A stretch of DNA of 64,000 bases from Arachis hypogaea (GCF_003086295.3 NC_092044.1:71662528-71726527); one strand, 5' to 3'; counted from the first letter of the stretch, positions 35,285 to 47,382 are shown. A program made the numbers and translations. The notes: generated by a model not told the origin, from the letters alone.

Positions 35285-36772
35285 TGCGCTTAAAATTGCC
35301 ATTGAGCAATATGGGGACAATTAGTTCAAAGGTAGTTGGTAGAGTCGCATATAGCTTCCTATCGGCATTGCCTGGTGGAGGTTTTATTAACTGGACATTT
35401 CGTGTTAAAGCTGATACGTCAGTATAATGTTTGATGTACATGTTAGGCTAATGGCGCAACATATTATGGAGTGGTATGCAAATGTTCGTGACGTAGGAGG
35501 TAGTTTTGGGTCATCTTCTTCAATATCCGAAGCAATCCCGGTATTGGCAAGGTCGATTCACTTCGTTGACTCTCGAGACAGTACTGACGTAGAGTTGAGT
35601 GACTTTAATTCAGATTATGTAGCCAAAAGCGAGTCGGCTAACAAGAGTGAATCTGATTTGGAGACTCTAGCTTGTGGGGGTGCTCGGTTTCTTCTTCCTC
35701 CCTTTGTCCATTCCACAATTATTAGAAGTTTCAAACCATTATCACACTCTTAATCTGGATGCGATGTAACTAGACGACCTTTTCAATCTCGGTGACAGCG
35801 AAGATTACAATACGGATAGCGGAGTATAATCTCAAGTGGGCCACAGGTTTAAGAGTAGAGATGCTGTATTGATGGCAGTGAAGAATTACAACATTCAAAG
35901 AAATGTTGAATACAAAATTTTAGAATTTAATAGACTGAAATATCATTGTCGATGCAAGCAATTCTCTGTTGGGTGTCCATGGAGCCTTCACGTATCACTA
36001 CATCAAAATCACAACTATTGGTAAGTGTTGTATACTACAATATTCTAAATTAAAGTCATGTTTATTAAAATTTGTGTTACATAATGAAAAATAAGAGTTT
36101 TATTGTAGGGGGGTGCAGAGGTTTAGAGGGTCACATACCTGCTTAGCGCCAACAATGTCTTAAGATCATGCTCAGTTGGATAGCACTTTGATTTGTTCTG
36201 TTATCCTACCAATCATATATGTTGACTTGTTTGTATTTACAAAGTGCAGTGCAACAAAACTATCATTTCAAGTCATCATATCGAAAAGAGTGGATGAAAA
36301 AGCAGAAGGCTATTGCACATATGTATGACGACTAGGAAGAGTCGTACAATAAGCTTCCTATCTTGTTACAAGCTTTGTCTGACTACCTCCCAGGACCTCT
36401 TGTTACAAGCTTTGTCTGACTACCTCCCAGGACCTGTACAAGATTGTGTTGTTGTTCCATACTACAATGGAAACCTCGTTGACAGAGAGTATAGCAAGCT
36501 TGATAAGGTGTTTTGGACCTTTTTTGTGTGTATCGAAACTTTTAAGCACTGCAAGTCATTTGCGTCAGTTGATAGGACGCATTTATATGGTAAATACGGG
36601 GTGTGTTACTAATTATTGTTGCTCAAGATGGAAACAATAATATTCTGCCCATAGCATTTGCACTTGTCGAGTCGGAGTCCACCGAATCATGATAATTTTT
36701 CCTGACGAATTTGAGGGAGCACGTCACTCTGCAACATGGTATATTTCTCATAAGCTAGAATATTAGGCTTGG
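35285..36772 (+). pseudogene. Second Mutator-like transposase, broken
   Basis: Successive frames encode an N-terminal segment with SRDSTDVELSDFNSDY (about 35565-35620), a MuDR domain (GHRFKSRDAVLMAVKNYNIQ, 35840-35900, then CRCKQFSVGCPWSLHVS), and the start of the MULE core: CKSFASVDRTHLYGKYG near 36550-36600 and AQDGNNNILPIAFALVE near 36630-36670. The Asp in VDRTHL corresponds to the first catalytic Asp of the family. Stops and frameshifts interrupt it, one 37-bp unit is duplicated, and the rest of the core is lost next to a MITE at 36774. It differs enough from the copy at 30987 to be a separate insertion. Confidence 0.82.
36362..36435. repeat. 37-bp perfect tandem duplication
   Basis: Two identical 37-bp units that start CTTGTTACAAGC are adjacent. 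The insertion shifts the transposase frame, since 37 is not a multiple of three. Confidence 0.95.
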
Positions 36773-36773
36773 T

Positions 36774-37373
36774 TTGGTAAAACTTTTCGAAGAGGTGCTT
36801 GTTCTTTTTAAAAGTTCAATCTTCTCGTATTGTATTTGATAAATCAAAAAGTCCATGTGCTTGTGCTTGCAGCTTTTAAAAGATCGGGGTATTTTTAAAA
36901 ACGAATTTGGATCCTCTAAATTTTGAATTTTTACTTTAAAGGGTAAAATATGATCTCTCACTCTTGAATGATTTCTCTCTCATATTTTCTCTTGGTCCCA
37001 CCTATGAAATAAATGGTGAAAGATCACACTTTACTCTCTAAAGTGAAATTCAAACTTTAGAGAATCCAAATCCTTTAAAAACACCTAAGATAGAACTTTT
37101 CAATGTTGACTTGTACTTTTCAAAATTTAAAAGTCTAATATAACATCATATATTAACTAATTTTTAAATTTAATGTTTACATTTATGTCTATATAGTATA
37201 TTTAAATTTTAAAAGCTATTTTACCGAACGCAATTGATGTTGCTTGTGTTTATTGAAAGCTATTTTTAATTTAATTTTTCAAATATAAATGTTACAACTT
37301 TTAAAAAGTCATCTTTTAAAAGTTAACTTTTATAAGCTACTTTTAAAAAGTAAAAGTTTTACTAAACTAAGCA
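36774..37373. mobile_element. MITE with GGCTTGGTTTGG termini, second copy
   Basis: The ends GGCTTGGTTTGGTAAAAC and the inverse of GCTTAGTTTAGTAAAAC bound an element of the same family as 15140-15575. ATTA(G) flanks both sides. Without the nested insertion it would be about 420 bp. The internal order is reversed relative to the first copy. Confidence 0.85.
36903..37073. mobile_element. 171-bp Mutator-type MITE nested in the MITE
   Basis: A 171-bp insertion starts GAATTTGGATCCTCTAAA and ends with the inverted TTTAGAGAATCCAAATCC. A perfect 9-bp duplication TTTAAAAAC flanks it (36894-36902 and 37074-37082). Nine-base duplications are typical of Mutator elements. The sister MITE in CTEXP lacks this insertion and shows the empty site. 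Confidence 0.92.
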
Positions 37374-38428
37374 TTAGTCCATAGGAACCAGCAGAATTCT
37401 TAACCTTAACCAAGGAGGATTAGTTGCTTATATTTTCAAAGAAAACCTAATATTATAAAAAGTACAATGTGCCGAAGAAGAAGGAAGAGAACCCTCAAAA
37501 CGTCGCACTTCTCCTCTTAAATACTAACCTTAAAAGGAATTCAAATTCAAACTAAAATAAAATCAATTTTAAAATAAAATAAAATTCAACTAATTAATGT
37601 TTTCCTCCACCTAAACTTTTAATATTTTCTTCCTACAAATTCTCAATTAATGATGTGGTTAGTGGGTCTAAGCTGAGCCTTTAATTAACCACACAAGTGA
37701 TGAAGAATTGAAGATTTAGTGGCTTAGTTTGAGGTCCCAAGAGAATGTTCATAATCCCACGTTGCACGTGTACGTGAAGCTCAATTTCAATTTAATTCAC
37801 TCCCTGTCTTACCCATGTTGGACGTGGAGAGTCCCACATTGAATGTGGCTTTAATTTTTCTCAATTCTGGCATTTGTTTTCTCTCAAGTTTTGCACGTCA
37901 AAAATCTCACATGGGACGTGAACTAGGTGTTGTGAGTATGCATGCATCATGCGTATCTCAAAATTCTCTTGTTGTGTGTACACGTGGGTTATGCATACGC
38001 ATGATAGCCCATGTACTACGTTGATGTCTTCACGTCCCACGTTGAAATGGGAGTCATGCGTACGCATGAATGAGAAAATTTTGCCATTTATGCGTATGCA
38101 TGGGTCATGTGTACGCATGACTTTTGTTTTGGCGTTGGATGCCAATACTCCTATGTTGCACGTTGAAGAACCTAGTGCCCCTAGGAAGGCATAATTGGTT
38201 GGCATGGCATGCTTGACCTCCTACATTGCACGTGAAGCTTGATTTCAACATAGAGAACTCTCTGTTTAGTCCAAAGAGCTTTCTGTTTGCTTTTTTATTC
38301 TTGCTCTTTGTTGCTCAAAGTGATTTCTGGCCTCCTTTTTCTTTAATTTTTACCAATTCTCTTATAAATTCATAAATATACACATACACATAGGAGTCTT
38401 CTAAATTCTCTTCACCAATTATTTTTAT
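37374..38428. other. Unassigned DNA with ATGCGTACGCATG motifs
   Basis: No gene is seen. From about 37740 to 38240 there are repeated CACGT-containing words (CACGTTGNACGTG type) and ATGCGTACGCATGA palindromes at about 37940, 37995, 38055, 38095 and 38115. This resembles the CpG-rich arrays of the LTRs and is probably a retroelement remnant. Confidence 0.5.
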
Positions 38429-38697
38429 TGACGGCGCTAAAATTTATTAATATGATATGTTAAATGATACAACAGTATACACACAGGAGTCTTAATTGAC
38501 TATTAACATGATGGGTTTATGAAATTAGTTTAAATCAAACGTAAATTGAAGGAAGAACTTGAGGCATTGAAATCTCTTAATTTGTGATTTATTTGATTTA
38601 ATTTCATAAATTTATCATATTAACCGTTAATTAGGACTTTTAAATGTGTATTGTGGTGTCATTTAACATGTCAGATCTTACGCCATTAGCAATGGAA
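38429..38697. mobile_element. Short inverted-repeat element
   Basis: The left arm (about 38429-38545) and right arm (about 38575-38697) are reverse complements: outer GACGGCGCTAAAAT against TAATGGCGTAAGAT, inner GTTTATGAAATTA against ATTTATGAAATTA. The loop is short, so this is a MITE-like hairpin of about 270 bp. Confidence 0.75.
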
Positions 38698-39884
38698 ATT
38701 ATGGAAGGACAAAATGACTAATTTAAAAATGTTGGAAGGACGGATTTGATTAAAAAATTTTTTTGAAAACTAATTTGAAAAATGAGTGATTTTTCAAAAA
38801 TTAATTAACTAATTTGACTATTTACTCAGGAAATTAAGATATACTAACACCATTCTCTCTTTGGAGAGGTTCATTTTCGAGAATATTCAAGAATCAAGAA
38901 CCATATGTTGCAGAGGTTATCAACAAATCAATTAGGAACTACAAAGAATGACCTAATTTTAATTTTTCTAATTGTTGATGGTAAAATCGAAGATGACTAT
39001 AGTTTAGTTTTCTGTTTTATTACCTTCTAACTTTATTCTTTCTAACTACTCTTCTTTATTGCCTTGAATTTTTTGTCTAAAAAAAAAAATCTGCAGCTCC
39101 ACAAAGAAAGAAAAATTGAACAAAGAAAAACCAAGGACGTAATTATAGGCAAAGAAAGAGAGGTTGACATAAAATAGGTCGTCAAAATTGAACTTAATGA
39201 AATTACAAATTGTATTAAGCAAAAAGTTTAACTTAAAATCACGCAAAAAGGGTTTAACGTTAAGGATGGAAAGAGTAGATATTTTTTGGCGGCTAATTGT
39301 GGAACTTCCGAACACGGGAAGAAGAAAAACGAGTAAAGGATGATAAAAGCCAAAGCGGGCGTTTGAGTTTGGAGGAGTTCGTGTGTGTCTCGTGTTTGTT
39401 TCGTCTGCGTCAAAATTCTCTTCCCGTCACTCTTTCGCTATGAAAATGATAAAATAAAAATAAATAAAAAATTGGAAAAAATAAGTAGAAGTATATAAGC
39501 ATTTTCATGTTTTACCGTTTCCGCTACTTACGTCAACTAATTCTTTTCATTCTCTACTATATTTAAGCAATTAATCTTATGTTTTATAATCCACTCAATT
39601 AATTTTTAAATTTTAAAAGATTACGATCACCATCTTCTTCTCCTTTCTTATCGCACACTAAATTCATTGACTATATTTATATTTATGTCTATGTTTATTC
39701 CTCCTAATCCTAATTATTGCGACTATAAAATATTTTCGTCAAACAACTATTGCTACTTCTTTTTTTTTTTCTTTTCTTTTCTTTTGTTCTCTTCCGTTTA
39801 CTTTTTATTTTGAATTGTTCATGTGTAACACATAGAACGACATAGCCCTCTGCAGAGAATTCTCTGCGTTTTCAACGCCAGAAT
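38698..39884 (+). promoter_or_regulatory. Upstream region of the DUF707 gene
   Basis: No other gene is seen. AT-rich DNA with a TATA-like GTATATAAGC at about 39490-39499, about 390 bp before the ATG. Pyrimidine-rich runs (39760-39800) fit a 5' leader. Confidence 0.45.
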
Positions 39885-42800
39885 ATGAAGTCACCTTCAT
39901 CTTCTTCTTCTCCTTCTTCTTCTCGGGTATATATAATATATATACATGTTATCATCGCTATTGCTTGCTTTTCTCTCCTTTTTTTCTTTTTAATTGAATT
40001 TTTATTTTCAGAAACCGTAGCCTCTTCTTTTTTGCTTCCAATTTTGATATCAATTTCGCAGGGTTACATTATACCTTGTTATTCAAATTACGCTTTTATT
40101 CATCACCTTGATACGCAAATCACTCTTTGATTAGGATATGTTCCAATTCAATGTTTTTATATCCATATAGGTGATATCGATTACTTGCTTAAACACTTCA
40201 TGTCATGCAGTTGAACTAGTTTTGTTTTCACGTCAACAATGCTTAACTTTCTTTTTCCCTTTCAATTCGATTCAATTTCAGAGTTAGTGTGTTATTATTG
40301 TCTTCAATCTAATAGCATTGTTATCTTTTGCATTGAATCAGGCTGTTTTGGTTGCTGATTCCAAGAGTAAAAGAAGCTATTGTTGTTCTTATACCCTATT
40401 TCCAGCAGCTTGTTTGATATGTCTTGGCCTGTTCTTCGCTTTTTCGTCCTTCTCGCAAGGCAACAGAGAGGTATGAACAAATAGAAGCATCATAACATAG
40501 GATGAAAAATTGAACAGATTCTCTGCATTGATGACGATCTATCTATAATCTAAGATCACAGAAAAGATGGTAGAATTTTGGCTTAGATGGTACGGACATT
40601 TTTAGTGAAGCCTTGTCGAGGGTTACATTAGGGTTGAAAGTGAATCAGATGATGGAATTAGAAGGTATTCGTAGCTAGAGGTAGCGAGAGACTTAAGAAA
40701 ATATGGAAATTATTGGAAGATTTAAATATAAACAGTTCAAACACAGATAAAATTTATGAATAGGCACTATGGTGTCTTCTGATCATTGTAGTTGATCGGC
40801 AAGTAGGACAAGGCTTAGTTGTTGTGTTATCGACCATGGTAACAAAATCAGTGTTTTAAAGTGTGCCCTGTATTTAAGTTGGAGGGTATTTGATTATAGT
40901 TCAAGCAACCAGTTTTGAATTTGCCTTTTGTTTAAGTACTGTTTGTTTTCCCACCAATCGTAAAATGATCCTCTACGTGTCATACTACAGAAACTAACAA
41001 GCTGGAGTGTGAACACTCAGAATCAAAATGTGGACAGTCTGACTCAGAAAATGGAAACTGATATAGTTAAGGATAAATGCAAGGTTCATTCTCTTACCGT
41101 GCCTTCATTCTTAATCCACTAAGTTGTACATAATATTTAACTGATTAATTGTTTTTTTCCCTGGACGAGTCATATTCATTGTTCTATTATTCTAGATGTT
41201 CAAAACTTTGGTGCTTATATTTGTTTATCTTGTTTAGTAGAACCAGTGCAGGCCTAGGGGAAGCGAGGCATTACCTGCTGGTATAGTGTCCAGTACTTCC
41301 AGCTTTGAAACGCGACCTCTATGGGATATTCCTGCCGTAAGGAAGAAGCATCATCAGCGCAGACAAGTTGTAAGTTTCAGTCAGTCATGAATAACTGAAT
41401 ACTTGAATTCCGTGCGTTAATAGGGTATTGCAGTTTCTCCAATGCCCATCGGTTTTAGGGGAACATCATGTTATAAGTGATGTGATTGATGTGTTTCTGA
41501 ATGTACAGCCTCACGATGATCCTATCCTTGATTTGAAAATGTAAAGATGTAAAATGCAATTAGGTTTTACAGACATCCAATATATTTTATTGCCAAATTT
41601 ATACCATGATCATCTAAATGAGTGAATATGATAAGATAAAATTTTTACAGTACATTAAAATTAAACTCTTTAATAAATGTGCTCATATACGTGGCCAAGA
41701 TACTTAGGCAAGTGTCCAGAATTAAAATTGAAATAATTTTGGAGACACCCTGCTCTGTTTGAGTTGGGGCAAGATCACCACCATATCCTGATATGGGAGC
41801 ATTTGGACTTTAGATATCTTTTAAAAGTTTGTCCTCTCCTTGTAGATGCATTTTTATTCTTTATTGTTTGTGTTTGAAGTTATTGGTATAGCTTACATAA
41901 TCTTTTTAATTGACACTTCAATGACATGAAACACGTATCATGATATAATAGTCTTAGTTACTTTTCATTTCTTTATAGTATGCCTGACTTTCTTATACTT
42001 TATCAGAATGAGGTAAACATGACGAGAAACTTGTTTGCGATGGCAGTGGGGATAAAGCAGAAGGATCTTGTGGACAAAATGGTTGAAAAGGTACCAGTCT
42101 GATATAGTTTTCTCATTACTAATAATCCAAGTTGATCCATGTGTTGTGATCCTCCTTCTACTCCAAATTTCAGTTTGTAGCAGCTAATTTTACTATGATG
42201 CTCTTTCACTATGATGGTATTGTCGACGATTGGAAGGAATTCGACTGGAATGATCATGTCATTCATGTGGCAGTACTCAATCAAGGCAAATGGTCGGTAT
42301 CCTCACATTTCATTCCCTTCCCATATTTCATTTTTCTTCAGCGAGTCTTACCTGAACATGTTTCCAATGATTAGGTGGTTCGCAAAGCGGTTCTTACACC
42401 CTGATATGGTTGAAGAATATGATTACATTTTCCTTTGGGATGAGGACCTTGGAGTTGAAGAGTTCCACCCAGATAAGTATGTTGAAAACCCTTTCTGATT
42501 TCTGGAAATTAGAAAAAATACAGTTTGATGCTCTTGGATTGTTTAATTAAAATTAAAATTGGGGGAGCTTACTTCTGCTTTTTTTTTAAAAAAAAATGGG
42601 CACTCCTATAATGGCACAAAATCTTAATGATTCTCAAATGATTTTTCAGTTATATATCTATCATTAAAAGTGAAGGGCTGGAGATTTCACAACCAGCTCT
42701 TGATCCTCAACTTTCTGAAGTTCATCATCAGATAACTGTACGTAGTAAACGGACGATCGTACACAGGTTCTCATTTATATGCTTTTTTGTTTCTTTTTTG

Positions 42801-45003
42801 TCAGCTATGATATTTTCTAATTTCGCGGAACATATGTTCTTAGAAAGAACATAACTAGCAAAAATATTTTCACTATTCTCAAGATTTCTGCCTCCCCATT
42901 ATATCATAAGTTAGACCATTACTACAAATAAGCAATTTGTATTACAAATATTGAATGGAAAGCCACTTTGGTTCGAATAAAGTATTATAAGCAAATCCAA
43001 TTCTTGATACACTTTTCTGGGTGTTCTATTTCCTCATGCATATATATGACATCAAGATTTGCTTATGCTTTTGAAGTTTAGTACTTAAAAGGTAGTTACC
43101 AAATTGCAATCATACATTTAATCTGAGAACGAGAAGATGAATTTATTAGAGAACATTAAATAGAAGAAACGCATAGCTTAACAAAAAGCTTTTGAGGATG
43201 CATATACTCACAATCATGTTCTTACATACTTTTGGTTGTTGTGCTTGCAGAAGGACATACAAAACTGGAGGTTGTGATTTGAGCAGCACTGCTCCTCCTT
43301 GTACCGGGTAAAGTTTCGGTAATATGTAATTCAATTGGCTTTCTCTTTACTTTCCTAGACTTGAAGAAAGATTATCTATTTTTTTCAGGTGGATTGAAAT
43401 GATGGCTCCTGTTTTCTCAAGAGCTGCATGGCGTTGCGTTTGGTATATGATCCAGGTGCACTATTCTGTTCTCTTAGCCTCATTTTGTAATTGTGTTAGG
43501 ACAATGTTAGGACAAATACGTAAAAATACTGAGAGATATGAACTTGTTTGGAGAAACAGGCTAAATGCCTTTTTCCTGAGATAACATTTGTCTTATTTTC
43601 CGTTCATACAAAATTTAATAGTGAGGATATAATTTTTTTTTGAGATCTACATGTAAATGGTCTCTCTGTAGACACGATACATGACAGAACTCAATGGCGT
43701 CGTTTGATTCATGTAGCCGATCCCACCTAGTGGGATAAGGCTTTGTTGTTGTTGTTGTTTGTAGTGAGAATATAGATTTTTTGTCCTTTCGTCTCAGTGC
43801 TTCTATATGTATATATAGGCATTACTTGAAGAATTGCTTTGCAAAATGGTTACATATTCATTCAACTTTTGTTGTTTATGTTACAGAACGACTTGATCCA
43901 TGCATGGGGTCTTGATATGCAGCTCGGATATTGTGCTCAGGCATGTTATGCTTATTGTTTTTTGGATTCTTCAATTCTATTATTTCCATTTTTTCTATAT
44001 TCTCTTATTTTTTAATCTTTAATTTCTAGTTCAATGTGACTTTGTTTCTTGTATATAGGGTGACCGAACGAAAAATGTTGGTGTTGTGGATGCTGAATAC
44101 ATAATTCACTACAATCGTCCTACCCTTGGAGGAGCAGACAAGCCAAACGTAACGAAATTTAGCATTTGATTGATGCTGAATAGCATAGAAATTCTTAATT
44201 AAGTTTTAAAAAAAAATTATATTTTCATATCATCTACTTTAATTGTATTCTGTCACTTGTTCTATCTGCCTTGAAACTGAGACGACTACTCTGTTATTCA
44301 CAGGATTCTTCTCAACCTCAAGAACAGGATCATAGACTTGATGTAAGTTACTATCTTATTAATTGCTTGTCAATTAATGCAATAAAATGAATCGTTTAAC
44401 ATAAAGTTCAAAACTTTAAAGTTTCTAACATATTTACTTGTCACCTTTAATCTATATAGATATCTCTAGCTAATTATATAACTATCTTTTGATCTCTACT
44501 TGTCGTATGGAATTTGTTTTCTCAAGTCCATGAACATATTTTCTATAGTGCTAAAAAAGATATATTATCAAAGGAAAAAGCAGTTAAGTCACAATGAAAA
44601 CCACTATCTCCATGTTAATTCCTTCCCCTTGTCTCATATATTGCATTTTTTGTTTGAAATACTTATTACTACATTCAGTTATTTTAATTAATTTCCACAT
44701 TTGTAGAGTATCTGTCAGTTCATCACTAATATATCATAATTACTTTGGGATCAAGCAAGGCCTATACACATAGCATTATTATATTTAAGATTCTAGTATA
44801 CGATTAATTTTCTGTTATTAGTGTACAGTGTGTTGCCATTGTCTTAGTCATTTTTGAATTATTTTTATTGGATTTTTATTTTTACTAACATATTGGAGGC
44901 TGTGCAGGTGAGAAGACAGTCTTTCAGGGAATTAGATCTCTTTCAAAAACGTTGGAAAAAGGCAGTTGAAGAGGATCCATGTTGGGTTGATCCATTTCAT
45001 TAG
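39885..45003 (+). CDS. DUF707 family type II membrane protein
   Basis: Fourteen exons join in frame to 405 aa: 39885-39926, 40342-40470, 40991-41083, 41241-41369, 42007-42090, 42174-42292, 42375-42476, 42650-42766, 43251-43307, 43389-43455, 43887-43940, 44059-44148, 44304-44342, 44908-45003. The product belongs to the plant family often named lysine-ketoglutarate reductase trans-splicing related (DUF707); that name reflects an old annotation and no function is proven. A hydrophobic stretch (about 33-52, CLICLGLFFAFSSF) after a basic KSKR fits a Golgi-type signal anchor. The conserved part includes LFAMAVGIKQK, VVMLFHYDG-like FTMMLFHYDG, YIFLWDEDLG (WDED at 220-223), MAPVFSRAAWRCVW, and HAWGLDMQLGYCAQ. 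The WDED motif and fold-like order suggest a glycosyltransferase-type enzyme (inference). The intron after exon 11 has a GC donor. The first exon is 14 codons of mostly serine. Confidence 0.93.
40560..40835 (+). mobile_element. LINE 3'-region fragment in DUF707 intron 2
   Basis: The sequence shows the degraded end of LINE ORF2, reading KMVEFWLRWYGHF and then a VESESDDGIRRY-like segment, and then a non-coding tail that includes GGACAAGGCTTAGTTGTTG. It is in sense orientation. No target duplication was found. Confidence 0.65.
43641..43761 (+). mobile_element. Very short LINE insertion with target duplication
   Basis: The core ends with the LINE tail GTGGGATAAGGCTTTG followed by (TTG)n. It is flanked by TAGTGAG(G/A)ATATA(A/G)TTTTT-like direct repeats of about 20 bp at 43619-43640 and 43762-43782, as expected from target-primed reverse transcription. 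Only about 120 bp was copied. Confidence 0.8.
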
Positions 45004-46192
45004 CCAGTGATGCAATCAAAGTGGCACTAAAAATTTTTATGTAAATTCTGCACATAAAAAAAGACACGCCATTCATGTAAAGAGAAGAAAATTCAATTGG
45101 ATACAGGTAAATTAAAGTGTTCATAGTGAGAATTCCTAGAGGAATCTCTCTGGTAATTTGATCTTAAATTATAATTTAAGCTAGGTGCATTATATGGGAT
45201 ATTTAGTTCGTTCCATTTTTAATCAGCGTTTTTTAAGATGAAATAAATAATAAGGGAAGGCACCCAATGATGATGGGTAAGAAGTTTGGAATATTGATGA
45301 AGTCCTTGAGGAAACATCTTTTGAATTTTAATTTCAGAAAAGGAATAGATGGATTCATGATCTTTATTATCTTAGTTTTATTTTATTGATTTTGTTTACG
45401 TTTCGATTCCCAAACCTTTTTTTATTGCCTTGTCGTATGGTTATATTAAGCCTCCTTCCTTGTAGATTCTCTTTCTATTCATTGTCATGCAACGTGTTTA
45501 CTTGTTACTCTTCTCTATATGGTAACCAAAAGATTTGTCAAAAAATAGGAAAAAAAAATAAAATTCAAAGGGTCTCTTTTAATGACATTTTTATCCTATT
45601 TTCCATTTTTTTTAAAGTGAGAAATTGGTTCAGGTACAAAATCATTATTATTATTATTATCGAATAATAACTAGGCATAACACATTAATTACGATTATTC
45701 AATAAAAAAAAAAGAAAAATAACATAAATGCTTGCATTCTCTTATAGATTATCTCCAAGAATTGAATGCTTGCATTTTAATTAATTCTCGTTTTCAGACA
45801 ATACTTTTGGCTGAATAGTGAAAACTTTGATAAATGTATTTTATGTATAAATATTATTTTTTAGATAAATATTTTGAAATGTGGAGTAAAAAAAATAAAA
45901 AAAAATCATGTTATTTCAAATGCTATATACCTTATATTTTTTTATTTATTTTCACTATGATACTTTTTTTAATGAATTTTTGTATATACAAAATAAAATT
46001 TAAATTTTAACATTTTTTAAATAGACGAATAAACTAATATTTTAATAATTAAATTGGTTATTTTCACCACAGTACTACACCAATATTACTAGTATCTAAT
46101 AGATTCTTGACCTGTCATTATTCAGCTTCATGGCATACCAGAGATTCATTATTACATAGACAAAGTAAAAAAAAAAAAAAAAAACTAATTAA
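45004..46192. other. Intergenic DNA between DUF707 and the peptide gene
   Basis: The left part is the probable 3' untranslated region of the DUF707 gene. The rest is AT-rich with (ATT)n near 45645-45660 and a run of A at about 46168-46185. No gene is seen. Confidence 0.5.
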
Positions 46193-47382
46193 TTAAAGGC
46201 TGCATCCAAGGCAATTACAAGACCTAGGGCCAAAGGTACAAGTGCCAGGAGGCTTGCCGGGAATGTTGCAAATTATAGAATAGCAGCAAGAAGATTGCAC
46301 GCATGACCGTCTGTTCCCTCCAACACAGCATTGGCAAGCTGAACAAACTTGATAGCCTCCAAATATTTTTCTACTCATCACCATCTCTTTCATCTTCATC
46401 ATCTTATTTGTATTCATTTGCATGGGAACGAATTCCTCCCCGTTTGCCTCCTAGATCATCATCATCAAACTAATTAAAGTTTGAGACACTTTAGTACACT
46501 CTAGGACGTGTTTGGTTTGTGATTTTTTTTTCATTTTCGATGTTTTTTTTTGTTTTTAAGATTTTGTATTTTATGTAAGAAAAGAAAAAAAAAAAGCTTT
46601 TAATTTTTTTTTTATTGTTTCTACATTCGTTTTTACAAAATTTTAAAAACCAGAATACATGCAAAACGAAAATAGAAAATGTTTCCACTAATAAAATAGA
46701 GGTTTAATTACTTTGTTGATTAAACCTATAGTTTTGCGAAGCTTTTAATTAAATTCTTATACTTTTTTTCTTTTTAATTGAGTTCTTACATCAAAATTTT
46801 TTTTAATTGAGTTTCTACGTTTTTTTCTCTTTTATTTGGGTATCTGCACTAATTTTTCTTTTACTTGAGTTCTTATATAATTAAGCCAATTATTGCTAAA
46901 AGTGATCTAATTCAAAAAAAAAAAAATTGATGCAGAAATCCAATTAAAAAAAAATATAGAGACTTAATTGAAAATTTTACAAAACTATAAGCATTAACAG
47001 ATTAATTATAACATATACTACCTCTTTCACAAAATCTGTGAGTTAAAGTTATTTGCATATTAGTCGAGTAAAGAAAAATTGAAAAATTATATTTTTTAAC
47101 TAAAAGACTCTGAACTTATGTATTAATATGAAATTTTTATTGCTAACTGCTAAGTGAGTTTAGTATAATATTGTACTTATGAAAGGCAAATCTAAAATAA
47201 ATACATGCATTAAATGTTAACTTGAAATATAAAACAAATTATATATATAATATTCAACATGCAGAAGTACTTAGTATTCACTTAAGGATAGTAGAGACAA
47301 TAAGACTCACATTGACATAGGTTGAGAATATGATCAAGAAAAAAATGAGGACACGAGCATGAGCAGCAGAAGCAAGAAGCAT
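46193..47382 (-). CDS. Secreted cysteine-rich peptide, 12 Cys
   Basis: Two exons (47382-47311 and 46450-46193) join in frame to 109 aa. Exon 1 encodes a hydrophobic N-terminus (RVLIFFLIIFSTYV) that looks like a signal peptide. Exon 2 encodes a Met/Lys-rich spacer (MQMNTNKMMKMKEMVM) and a compact C-terminal domain of about 60 residues from FGGYQVCSAC to GCSL, with 12 Cys, including CQCC, SSCCYSIIC and CNCLGC, around a central NIPGKPPG. This pattern agrees with a plant family of small secreted Cys-rich proteins of unknown function that share a CNIPxKPxGxC core (possibly DUF7866; named from memory). It lacks the EPF/EPFL pattern. The 860-bp intron contains a transposon-like repeat. The role is unknown; extracellular signalling or defence is a guess. 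Confidence 0.85.
46700..47010. mobile_element. Inverted-repeat element in the peptide gene intron
   Basis: The left end AGGTTTAATTAC and right end with TTAATTATAAC are inverted, followed inward by shared CTATAGTTTTG and TTTTAATTGAGT-type words in opposite orientation. It resembles GGTTTAATTAC-ended non-autonomous elements. Divergence is high and target duplication unclear. Confidence 0.65.

Noticed and set aside
30987..36772. One long Mutator-like gene interrupted by LTRs
   Set aside because: Both halves contain an N-terminal part and a MuDR domain, so they are two separate transposase copies.
43440..43584. Extension of DUF707 exon 10 into the intron
   Set aside because: The frame stays open after the GT donor at 43456, but the family sequence continues only with exon 11 at 43887.
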